DNA of 64,000 nt. Source: Cyathus striatus. Lineage: Eukaryota; Basidiomycota; Agaricomycetes; Agaricales; Nidulariaceae. The position numbers and the translations under genes are program-made. The notes under the pieces were generated by a model, which saw only the letters and a program-made list of their open reading frames with translations, searched no databases and was not told the origin of the DNA. Below are positions 37,401 to 46,875 of this stretch, in pieces (positions within the stretch are counted from its first letter, which is position 1; the number at the start of each line of letters is the position of its first letter). The DNA is taken from the NCBI GenBank assembly GCA_025738555.1, contig JAOVFP010000011.1, forward strand, positions 4,526,001-4,590,000, given 5' to 3'.

Positions 37401-37986
37401 TGAGGCAGACAGCCTTATGCTACTTCTTGGAATAAATGCATCCCAGTTGTTCCACCTTCATGCCCTTCCTCGTGCTCAGATAGGAACAATTGCGCCAATG
37501 CTTCCATCTATTGGTGCTTGGTATGTGGAGGAGGGTGGGAGTGAAGATGAAAGACTGGAAGATGAAGACTTCAATGGAGAGGAGAACGACAATATCACTG
37601 AGGATATATGCCGTATGATTGAACTGGAGAAAGATGCTCCAGTTAATAGAAGTGCTCGACTCGATAAAAGGATGGAAAATCTTACTTTTGCTGCTCTTTT
37701 ATCCATTACAGGCGATTCCATGCAGCTGTAAGTTGTACGCCCAAACTAACACTTTTATCCTTCATGTTTCTGACAGCCAAGTACTTCAGGTCACAATTCT
37801 ATGATTCAGAACAACAGCAGGTGGATGATATTAGGGGGAGTCAGAGTGGCTGGTTTTGCGCTGGTTTTGATCTTGGTTATGACCCTTGGTTTTCGACAGG
37901 CCAAATTGTGGGAAATCAAAACCAGAACCAAAACCAACCAAAACCAGAACCAACCTGAAAAGCAGCTCCTGAGTTGCTTTTCAGGT

Positions 37987-38021
<35 letters not shown>

Positions 38022-39574
38022 TTGATCACACACTGTTCTCAACACCTCTTCACACTTAGGTTAAATACATATAATCCCATCTTCTAGCTGTCTATGGTGT
38101 TGGTGAACTCATTCTTGCTTCTGTTTCAACTTGTACAGCTCAGTAAATGATACAACAAGCTCCTGCTCCCTTGCTTGATGACAGGTATAGTGAGTCATGA
38201 TAGAGATCTGGGCAAATAACATGAAAAGAAAGGTGGGAGAACAATCACAGAATTTTTTCTCAGGTTACTATGATTACTAATTGAGATGGAAGAAGTAGTA
38301 TATTCTGAAAGAATTACATGATTATTGAAAAGCAGAGACAAAAGTGAGCATAAACCAAGGTACTGAACCAAGTGTAGGTTGGGGTGGTCAGACTTAAACC
38401 AGGTTTTAGGCTGGTTTTCACACAGTTTCAAAATCAAAACCAACAACATAACCAAGATCCAAACCAGCACAAAACCAGCCACTCTGACCCCCCCTATTCT
38501 AGCCGAAGAGCATCAGCATATTCAAGATTTACAGAAGCAGACTCAGCACCTTGATTTTGCTCGGCCACCTCCAGTACTTCAAATACCTGAGCTTTGAGCT
38601 TGCCAGGAATTTAAGCTTGACTTTAATTCACTTGTGTGCCTACGGTATCAAAACCAGACTAGGCAAGCTGCACATGGTGTTCGAACTCGACAATCAGTAC
38701 CTGTGGAAATACAGGAAGCTGAGAAGACAAAGATTGAGATTAGACGTGAGATGGAGAGTGTGTTGAAGGAACAGCAAGAAGAGCGTGGAGTGGGCACTGG
38801 TCTTGAGCGTGCACATCGTTGGAGAGAGCCAGCAATGGGTGCTCGCGGTGGAATTGTTGATGGACATGCAGGATCAGCACCCGCCCCCGGTAATGCTGCT
38901 AATGCAGCAGCCATTGCTGAGAAAGCAGTGAAACAGGTTAGCATTCTTCATTCAATCCTCACGACATTCCATAACTTACAGTACATTCTAGGCTATGGGT
39001 AAATGAATGGACACATTTCAGAATGCCCTTCTTAGCTCCACAACATGTGAGCTCATCCGGGAGGCTCGTGTTTCTGCCCTTCGACCACTCCAGCTCGATG
39101 ACTTTGGGTTTATGTTTGTAGATAACAAGGTCTGTATTGGAAGAGGTATGTTAGAATCCCATAGCATGTCAAGTGTTGCGATGATACTGATATATTAATG
39201 TTCTAGTGATCATGATGTACTCAAAAACGGCAGGCAAGAATGGTAAACATGCGGCAGTGACTGACTCTTCTTCCATCGCTGCACTCTCATACCTCAGCAT
39301 ACAAGTATTCGAGAATACGACAGCAAATCATTTCAGTGCTACACCACAAGCAACGATGCTTCTCAATACACACTATTTTCAACACCTCCCTTCTATCCAA
39401 TTCATGATGGTCCTCCCTTCTTCTGTCGTTACAATCCAGCAAAATAGAGGTCTGGCCTTGGATAATGGATACTACATGTCCATGTTCCGAGACCTCACCC
39501 TGCAGGAAAGAAAACTTACTGCAGCACTCAAGCTTTTCAATGCAAGAGGACCAAGGGTGGGCTTAGATGCTTAG
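34452..39574 (+). pseudogene. RNase H-like DDE transposase, broken
   Basis: Multi-exon reading frame. The N-terminal part is acidic with a basic nuclear-type patch (SQKRRLVD) and a Cys/His finger (ARCSGCALWV, then FIKHYTNCKK). The core has three acidic blocks in the order expected for a DDE enzyme: Asp in SLSCNDTKLLPGFR, Asp in VVSYASDGTETERNVQ, Glu in HSTESCEHVFG. The C-terminal part is charged (EIQEAEKTKIEIRREMESVL). TGA codons in frame at 35208, 36562, 36916 and 38595 break it, as does the MITE at 37833-38495. Apart from these the frame is remarkably preserved, including introns. Family assignment is tentative (P/THAP9-like). Confidence 0.78.
37833..38495. mobile_element. 663-bp MITE inside transposase gene
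   Basis: Ends are AGGGGGAGTCAGAGTGGCTG and the inverse of AGGGGGGGTCAGAGTGGCTG, with inverted repeats of about 50 bp. The flanks are ATT (37830-37832) and ATT (38496-38498). Removing the element and one ATT restores the reading frame QVDDILAEEHQHIQ of the host transposase, which proves the insertion boundaries. A TATT duplication cannot be excluded. The middle holds a strong hairpin (ACCTGAAAAGCA with its inverse) and CTGGTT-type short repeats. There is no transposase. Related partial copies lie at 29616-31645 and 40141-40653. Confidence 0.88.
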
Positions 39575-39899
39575 ATGGCGAAAATTAGTGTGTCGGTACG
39601 CCCATCAGTAGTCAACACATTTTCTTGTATGGTATATTACACTATATACATATTGCACCCGGCCCTCCAGCATCCCTGGTCTCTCAAGAGTTGCTCTAGA
39701 GTCTAGAAAGCGTCATTTCGTGCAAAAACCACAAAAAAACATGAAAATAATGATAACTAATGATTTTTTGAGGTTAGAACATGAAATCCAGACATATTTC
39801 GGCCCCAGCTGGTACCCTAGGCGCTCTCCAGACATATTTCCTCAAATTTCGTGATTTTTTGTCCGGACATATAACTGCAAAAATCAAACATTTTGGAAA

Positions 39900-39928
39900 C
39901 AACCTTAGTAGGGATATTCGAGGGTCCT
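39900..39928 (-). repeat. Right terminal inverted repeat of big transposon
   Basis: Reverse complement begins AGGACCCTCGAATATCCC, matching the left end with one mismatch in the first 26 bases. Confidence 0.88.
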
Positions 39929-40140
39929 ATCACCGACCGATAAACTAAGTATAAGTGTAATGATCATTTCCAATGGATCCTAGATAGTTGACAGCAACAC
40001 AATGGTAAATACAAGCGAATCGCTACAGGGAGTTTCCCGCCCACCTAGGCAGCACACTCCATTTAGCGTCTAGGGCCAGTAAACTGACCCATACCCCAAC
40101 CCCCACCAGCTAGTATTTATCCTTGCGTAGTGCGAGACAT

Positions 40141-40653
40141 TGTTGGTTCTGGTTCTGGTTGGTTTTGGTTCTGGTTTTGATTTCCCACGATTTGACCTGT
40201 CGAAAACCAAGGGTCATACTGTACTAATCAAAATACTTCGGCAGTCACGCGTCACACAGCTACCTGACGTGCCGAAATTTGGTACTTGTCACGCGTCATA
40301 GCTGCAACTGATGGAAGGTCTGAGATGTCACGGATAAAAATTTCGCTGAAGAGGGTTCGAACTAACGATTTTCCAATTTTTCTTCACAAATTTGGCTCTT
40401 TACAGTGTTTAAATACAACTTACCATTAGACCACAACATCATATAAATTAATTACACTTAAGAGCTATATATTTGGGGCTCTTTTACTCATGAAGATGCC
40501 GAATTTTTTAAATTGTCACGCAATATTTTCGACCTGACGAAGTGGTTCCGCGGTTGGACCTGTCACGCACATATAAGGGTGCCGAAGTATTTTGATTAGT
40601 ACAGTATAACCAAGATCAAAACCAGCACAAAACCAGCCACTCTGACTCCCCCT
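40141..40653. mobile_element. Partial MITE copy split by a second MITE
   Basis: The right end (reverse complement AGGGGGAGTCAGAGTGGCTG) and the inner GGTTTTGATCTTGGTTAT match the complete copy at 37833-38495. The left portion matches its next ~100 bp and then stops, so this is a deletion derivative. The sequence is interrupted at 40219-40604 by another element. Confidence 0.75.
40219..40604. mobile_element. 386-bp TA-flanked MITE (mariner-like)
   Basis: Perfect 25-bp inverted ends beginning CTGTACTAATCAAAATACTT, flanked by TA (40217-40218 and 40605-40606). Comparison with the uninterrupted MITE at 37833-38495 (GGGTCATAACCAAGATC) shows that exactly the element plus one TA was inserted. TA duplication points to the Tc1/mariner superfamily. 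The interior has tRNA-like A- and B-box sequences on the minus strand (40423-40433 and 40353-40363) but no transposase. Confidence 0.85.
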
Positions 40654-40939
40654 AATATTGGTGAGCTTACTACGGGTATATTTAGCCGAGGTTAAGACAC
40701 TCCTATGTTTTTACGCCGAGAACACCACAAAAAATGTTCAAGCTCAACTGATTTAGCCATGCAGTGCAATGATCCAACCCAAACTCGTGCATTGAAGCCA
40801 TAACACCAACATGTTCATATAACACAACGAAGCCTATTATAATAGGGTATTAACGAAAACAAATATGTTGTGTGTAAACATTAAACGTCTTATAACTTAC
40901 AACATAGCAAACACGGCCCCCAATCAATATTCTAGATCC
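40654..40939. other. Short intergenic stretch
   Basis: 3' side of the metalloprotease gene next to the transposon nest. Nothing recognised. Confidence 0.5.
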
Positions 40940-42055
40940 TCACGTCGCCGATGACCCTGTCCCACAACTATGCTCAATTTCTTCCTCTTCACGCTTTAGA
41001 CGATTAATTGTCGCTTCTAGAACTCTACGACGGCGCTCTTCTATCGATTCGTCAGGCAATATTGGGACTGATTGCCCATGACCTCCAAGAACAAATTGCT
41101 GAGCCTCAGCTTCAAATTCAGATGACATGTCTGGCTGATATACATCCCCCGTGTTGCCACCTAGGTAGTGTGTTCCGGCGGCGACAGAGCGCTCATACTC
41201 AGCTACTTCTCGATTAAGCTGGGAATTCAGTTCCTTAAACTGTAAAATAACGCAGATAAGGCACTGTTTCAGCAGAAAATGCAGCCGGGAGTTGAGAATC
41301 ACGCACATTATTATCGTGATCACCCCATACATTGTGAGTCAGCTCGTGGCATAATACCCTTCGGATCTCCTTGTACAATCTAAAGCCATCGTATCTATCC
41401 GTGCGTATTCGAAGTTTGATGTTTAATCCTTTCCCGGTATTCAGTCCCAAGAGATGGGGTTGCTCGTGAGGAGCCAGTTCTGTGAGAAGCCCAACAGTGA
41501 ATTTATGCTGTTGCATAATATGTTTGATAGCTGGGTCCTCAGCAAGTTTTGTTAGAAGAGCACGAGCCGATGATGGATTTGGAAGGTGTTCTAAAGGTTG
41601 TACTTCATGGAAGCGATATTCATTGAACACACCAGTCCCACTAGAACGGACCTAGACGTACGAGTAAGCACGGTCTGTATGACAATGAATTCAGCAGGGA
41701 CTATGCGAACCTTAACAGGGGCTTTCATCGCTCTTTCTCGCATGATCCTCTCCCTCTTCCTCCTCTCATCCTCTACTGACTGCAGCCCGCCAAGCTCTTG
41801 TATTGTGGATCCCAACATCTGAATCTTCGTTCCATTCTTCAAGCCAATCTGCAACAATGTGACGCTCTCCGCATCATCTCTGGCAGTTTTCTTTCCTTTG
41901 TAAAGCAGTTTCTGGAGAGAAGGAGGTACCGTTGTTAACTCTTCCAGCTGTGTCTGAAGCTCAAGAAGAGTTGTTTCAGGAGAGATGGATAGTTTATGTG
42001 TATTTCCACGAAACGAGATAGCCAATTGAAGGTTATTGTCAGATCCGGATGACAT
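40940..42055 (-). CDS. Ubiquitin-like/WLM-domain metalloprotease (Wss1-like)
   Basis: Minus-strand exons 41711-42055, 41307-41651, 40940-41239 give 329 aa. Start chosen at MSSGSDNN; the upstream in-frame ATG at 42196 adds a hydrophobic stretch lacking family support. Residues ~8-82 are a ubiquitin-like domain (LAISFRGNTHKLSISPETTL, LQKLLYKGKKTARDD, GTKIQMLGS). From ~125 comes the WLM domain with PLEHLPNPSSARALLTKLAE, then VGLLTELAPHEQPHLLGLN, and the zinc protease motif LCHELTHNVWGDHDNNF (HExxH with third-ligand context). By family these are DNA-protein crosslink or SUMO/ubiquitin-linked proteases of the Wss1/SPRTN type in the nucleus. Divergent from RPB7. Confidence 0.92.
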
Positions 42056-42475
42056 TCCACAGATGATAGTATACGCAGCACAAAGAGATAATAGGATGAA
42101 AACCCAATAGCAAACGACAAAGCAGGAGAAAGGTGTTGATAGGGAATGAAATGTTCTAATGATGGAAACTTTAAGTTTGGCGCCAAACAGCTTCAAGCTG
42201 ACTGAGCGCGCCTGCTACCGCATGAAGTCTGAGTAAGCCGAGCTATCTTGTATTCATCGCCGAAGCTGGGCGAACATTCGACATATTCATGGAATAGACA
42301 GTTTCATAGTCGCGGGTAACATGGCTACAGTGAAGTTCCAAGAGCCCTAAGGAAAGTAAGAGTGGAGAAGAATGCAGTGCTCAGATAAAATAAATGGTCG
42401 ACCCGGCTCACGTGGTTGTTCAAATCATTGTTCTGTGGGCATGTTTGTTCAGCATCGCTTTGCTTCTTGACCGCC
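42056..42475. promoter_or_regulatory. Shared divergent promoter region
   Basis: 420 bp separate the ATGs of the WLM protease (minus) and RPB7 (plus), so both promoters must lie here. No clear TATA box seen. Confidence 0.5.
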
Positions 42476-43253
42476 ATGTTTTTCATCGTGAGTTCCCCGT
42501 CTCACCATCGCTCGTTAACAACGATGACAGACTTCATAATAATGCGTGAAGAAAGAGTTAACACACACAATATTGCTCCACCCTTCTTATTTTGGGCCGC
42601 GTATGCTCAATTTCCTTGAATCAAAACTATACTCGGATGTCGAGGGAACATGCTCTGGTCAATTTGGATATATTATTGCCGTCGTATCAATTCTCGATAT
42701 AGGAAAGGGTATGGTTCTCAGTGGCAGCGGCCAGGCGGAGTTCATCACAAGATACCGCGCAATTGTGTTCAAACCATTTAAGGGAGAAGTGGTGGATGGT
42801 GTTGTGAACAATGTGAACAAGGCATGTTATCGCGACTATCTATGATATACAAGCTGCTTATTTTGCTGAAGATGGGATTCTTTGCTGACGTTGGCCCCTT
42901 GACTGTCTTCGTTTCCCATCAAGTACGTCCGGCTGGTTTGAGCTGCCTGAACAACGCATAACGTCTTTATAGTTGATCCATCCAGATATGAAATTCGATC
43001 CCAACTCAAATCCACCATCTTTTGCATCAGAAGACCAGGTATAAATTATATGCATTCATGCTTTGGACAAGTTCCGATTGCGCCTCTAGATAATTGAGAA
43101 GAACACTCGTGTCCGTTTAAAAATTGTTGGTACACGCGTTGACGCAACAGAAATTGTGAGTGAAATGAATTATTTGCTGCTGACAATTCATTGGTCTGTT
43201 GCTAGTTTGCCATTGGCACAATAAAAGAGGATCATCTGGGTGTCATAGACTAA
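42476..43253 (+). CDS. RPB7: RNA polymerase II subunit RPB7
   Basis: Forms the Rpb4/7 stalk of RNA polymerase II. Six exons: 42476-42487, 42552-42821, 42872-42922, 42973-43038, 43090-43155, 43206-43253, total 170 aa (yeast and human 171-172). Diagnostic segments: MFFI joined to KELTHTILLHPSYFGPRML, DVEGTCSGQFGYIIAVVS, FKPFKGEVVDGVVNNVNK, MGFFADVGPLTVFVSHQ and FAIGTIKEDHLGVID. The second intron (42822-42871) starts with GC (aag|gcatgt), a GC-AG intron; the protein match leaves no other join. The other introns are GT-AG, about 50-65 nt. Confidence 0.96.
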
Positions 43254-44319
43254 TATACCAGAAGACATCACCTTTTCTCCTGCACGTATACCCTGCATTG
43301 TCTTGGGATTCGGAGATATTCTCCCGCGTTACATGACATTACACATTGAACTACTCGATGCCGAAGCTACTCAAAGTTTCTGGAGACTCGCATTCTCCGT
43401 GATTATATTTGGAAAGACCGAACTTTACTGCTGCGTGTGCTTTCTAGAGCTTTGTAACCTCAGATGTATCTTATACTAATGACTTTATTTGAAGTTTGCT
43501 TTTTCTTGGGTGTATGTGAAACGTCCCGTATACGTCGAGTGATGAATCACTTACTGGCCCGGGTTCCCTTACCCTGCCTTTCAATTGTATTAACTCTCCG
43601 TGGTAAGTCGTTTCTATAAGGCCTTGATTACTATGGTACGATCGCTAGTCGAACGACTTCACCGTCATCATCCGTTCAAGCTCAGCCCCACAATATCCAT
43701 TTCACGTTTCACCGATTCCGCAGTTGCCCGTGCCTTGCCTCGCCCTTGCTATAGTCCCCACTTCATCCGCAATGCTAGAGAAATACGATTCAAGACTTTC
43801 AAACGGCCCTTTGTGCCCTTCCTGTGATCTTTCTCATCCTAATCTTACAGATAAGTGTCAAGACGCCGGTCATGCAGCAGAGCCTATTTACAGCTTATGC
43901 TTCCTTGCCTGATCTCCCCAACTGAAGTTGTCCAGTCTCCGACTCCGAGCGCGCGATATTCCGCGTTCTATTATTAGTCATATTTTCCATTGGTCAGATG
44001 CAACATCAGCCCACCCAGTCGGTGTACGAATGGGGTTGAGAAGGGCAAGAGTACAGGATCCGATGATTTTACGCCGCGTTCTCAATCAGCCAGGCGAGTC
44101 ACTGCTAAGGGTGAGTGGGTGAAGGTGGGTGAAGGGCTTCAACTCTTACCTATGAAGCGAGATTTCGACACATAGCCATCATCTCAGGGGAACTTCTGGA
44201 CATCTTTAGCCCGGTCCTACAGGACTCTTCGGAACACGAATTCGATCGGGCCGACGGAATGGATATCTCGATTACCCATGTGGACTCTTCTCGACAAAGA
44301 GCTGTGACGTCGTCGATTG
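43254..44319. other. Intergenic, no supported gene
   Basis: About 1 kb. Short frames at 43600-43912 and 43928-44175 have no features I can recognise. Confidence 0.5.
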
Positions 44320-44328
44320 TATAAAAGG
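44320..44328 (+). promoter_or_regulatory. TATA box of the secreted-protein gene
   Basis: TATAAAAGG, 93 bp upstream of the ATG at 44413, in the expected position for a highly expressed small gene. Confidence 0.6.
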
Positions 44329-44412
44329 CCGTACCCAGGACTCCATTCGACAGTGGACACATTCCTCTCATCACGACACATTCCTCTCAAGAATATTAAC
44401 GCAATATCAGCA

Positions 44413-44949
44413 ATGAAGGCCTCTGTTGTACTTTTCTCCCTCTTCTCGACGTTGGCTGCTGCCTCTCCCATCAATATTGCTTCTAGGGATGTCTTCGTTC
44501 CCCCCATTCTTTACCCCCACGCAGGAACGGTATGGAAAGTTGGCCAGCACCATAACGTCACCTGGTATTTTGTCGTGCGCTATCCGTATAGTATTGGTAC
44601 TCATTCATTGTTAGGGATGTCTCCGATGCACCAGCGCAGATAACGAACCCCGTAGGACAAGTCTTTCTTCGCCAGAATGGACTTACCCAATGTATGTCGA
44701 TTTCTCTTCCTTGTAGAATGTGTGCTAAATTTCCTAGTATCGAATCCTCTGGCCCAGGGGTTCAATATCCTGGACGGGAGGGTTGTAATCCAGGTTCCCA
44801 ATGTTGCTCCAGCTAAGGACTATCAGCTGGTCTGTGAGTATTCTTGGTTTAATGTCGCCCTGCACTACTACGTGGAATTCTAACTTCGAGTAATTCCAGT
44901 ATTCGGGGACTCTGGAAACTTCTCGCCTCTATTTACGATTACGAAGTAA
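44413..44949 (+). CDS. Small secreted KRE9/KNH-like Ig-fold protein
   Basis: Exons 44413-44564, 44615-44691, 44738-44833, 44900-44949 give 124 aa. A signal peptide is clear (MKASVVLFSLFSTLAAASP). The mature part is the short Ig-like fold of the Ser/Thr-rich GPI-anchored/KRE9-KNH N-terminal family: PHAGTVWKVGQHHNVTW, SDAPAQITNPVGQVFLRQNG, FNILDGRVVIQVPNVAPAKD and LFGDSGNFSPLFTITK. No Ser/Thr-rich tail or GPI signal follows, so it is probably freely secreted or cell-wall bound. The family is abundant in Agaricomycetes. Role in wall glucan is inferred from distant KRE9. Confidence 0.9.
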
Positions 44950-45232
44950 TTCCTTCATGAACATCTTGATTGCCACCGCTGCACTTGAATTGAAGCGGCG
45001 GTGATTAATAGGACACGAGACTTGGACATTACTATTGGGACTATCTCACGGACTTACAGCTTCTTTATGCGCGCGGACATTGTACACCAGACATATCATC
45101 TGCTACGCCCCTTGATGTTCTTGTAGTTCTTGTATGCGCGACCATTCGTAGTACCATACCTGTATATCACTAATAACGGACCATGTCATTGACAATGATA
45201 CTATCATGATTGCAACGTTACATCCAGCTCCT

Positions 45233-46676
45233 TTAAGCAAGCGCCTCTTTTAAGATTTCAATAATCTTCTCAACTTCTTCGACTGTGTTATAGTGCACCA
45301 AGGAAATACGAACAACACCGTCGTCCGGGTCAATCTTAGGGGCCAGCTCGTCAACTAACGTATACGCATAAAAGTGGCCGTAGCGGATGCCGATCTAAAG
45401 AACAGAAGATTATTCAAAGAACATTTGCAAAAGGCCGGGCCGCCACTTACACCACCCTTCTGGTCGAATAACCTCACAATAGCCTTGCTCTTCAGTGCAC
45501 GTTGCCCTACAACGACAAAGCTGATTGTAGGTGCCCTATTCAGATCAACTGTCTCTTCTCCGACAATCCTCACTCCTCGCTCCTTCTGAGTTGGATCTGT
45601 TAAGAACCCGAGCAAGGGCTTGAGAAGTGTCTGCTCGTGAACAGCGATCGCGTCAAAGGAAGCTTTCAAGCTATTCTCTGGTGTTAACGAAAGCAGGTAA
45701 TCAACAACACCCGTTGTGCCGTAAACGGTTTCGTAGCCAGGCCCGCCCGGCTGAAGCTTGTATGCCACAGATTCAACCTTCAGGAAGTGGTGTACAATGG
45801 GAGTGACGGATTCCTTCAGCACAGAACTCCGTACGTAAAGTCCTGAAATATGTGGCCCATAGACCTGTAGAGCTAAGGTAAACTCAAAAGTTTGATTACA
45901 AGGAAGCTGTAGAGCACCTTGTAGAAGGAGAAGACACAAAAGTCAACGTCCCAGTCTTGGACGTCAATGAACCGATGTGGAGCATATGCGACACAATCAA
46001 CGGAAATTTCAACTTTCTTAGCCCCCACCTCCTGTGCCTTCGCCCTGACTGCCTTTATCACTTCTTTAACGGGAACAATGGATCCCAAGATATTGGAACA
46101 AGCAGTAGAAGCGACAATGCGAGTCCTGGAAGAAATAAGAGGTAGTAATTCCTCGATCTTAAGCTTGATAGAATAAGGGTTATCCGCCGAAATAGGCGTA
46201 GCCTTCCAGTGCTTAATGACTGCGCCGCGTCGAGCGGCGAGCTTCTTCCATGGACCTACGTTGGCTTATTACAGCAGTACCACGAATTAGTTACGCCTAT
46301 TATTCATCCAACAAATCGAAATACCTTCATGTTCACCGGTAACAATGAATTCATCCCCAGCTTGAATAGTTGGCTCCAACCCTCGGGCTAGGTTTTCGAG
46401 GTTTAATGTCGAGCTACTTCCAAATACAACTTCGTCGGGAGACTTAGCGTTGAAGAGTTTGGCAGCTTCTGTTGGGCCATCAACCATCACCCTTTTTGTA
46501 CTTACAACAGACACAGAGTAGTCGGCGCCTAGTTGTACGTTTGTGTTCAGTAGATAATCAGAGATACGATCTATGACCTCTTTTGCTGCCTGTGAGCCTC
46601 CTGCGTTGTCTGCGAAAATATATCCAGAATCAAGAGCAGGAAAATGAGAACGCGCTTTGGCAACGTTGAGTGTCAT
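45233..46676 (-). CDS. Class V aminotransferase, cysteine desulfurase-like
   Basis: PLP enzyme. Minus-strand exons 46325-46676, 45918-46255, 45451-45864, 45233-45394 give 421 aa. N-terminal FPALDSGYIFADNAGGSQAA, the SSSTLNLENLARGL segment, then GPWKKLAARRGAVIKHW, SDxx-type region ISVDCVAYAPHRFIDVQDWD and the PLP lysine in FCVFSFYKVYGPHISGLYV. It continues to IGIRYGHFYAYTL and VVRISLVHYNTVEEVEKIIE. This is the desulfurase-like subgroup of unknown substrate, not mitochondrial Nfs1: no targeting peptide and no NFS1 Cys loop. At the first splice join two residues usual in relatives (Ala-Asn before GPW) are missing, so that join may be wrong. Confidence 0.88.
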
Positions 46677-46875
46677 CCTGATAGTCGGTAGTCCTGTTAC
46701 AGTTGAGAAAGATGGTATAGGTAGATGTCTTGAGATATCGCCATCTTCATTAATCTCAAAGGTATGTTATATTTCCGGCCAACGGGTAAAAATGACTCAG
46801 TTCCCTATGGTGGTGGGATATCGAATGATCGTCATGTGCCTATCTGAGTCACCTTCGGTTGACAAGTCTAGGAGG

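Larger units (their letters stand above)
32090..39928 (+). mobile_element. 7.8-kb DNA transposon with Ulp1 and transposase
   Basis: Inverted ends match at 25 of 26 positions: left AGGACCCTCGAATATTCCTA, right (reverse) AGGACCCTCGAATATCCCTA, both continuing CTAAGG. They are flanked by a perfect 8-bp duplication ATCACCGA (32082-32089 and 39929-39936). Between the ends lie a Ulp1-like protease frame (from 33089) and a multi-exon transposase with an RNase H-type acid triad (34452-39574), all on the plus strand. Sub-terminal copies of TCCGGACATAT or TCCAGACATAT occur near both ends. A MITE (37833-38495) is inserted in the transposase. Superfamily is uncertain. The 8-bp duplication is compatible with hAT, P or Zisupton; the catalytic motifs look most P/THAP9-like to me. 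The copy is dead because of premature TGA codons. Confidence 0.88.

Noticed and set aside
37930..38030. Possible CRISPR- or satellite-like array of CTGGTT units
   Set aside because: The short repeats belong to the MITE interior and its hairpin; unit is 6 bp and there are no spacers.
34154..38597. In-frame TGA codons as selenocysteine or programmed read-through
   Set aside because: Fungi of this group lack selenocysteine machinery by general knowledge, and decay of Arg CGA codons explains the pattern; kept only as an alternative.
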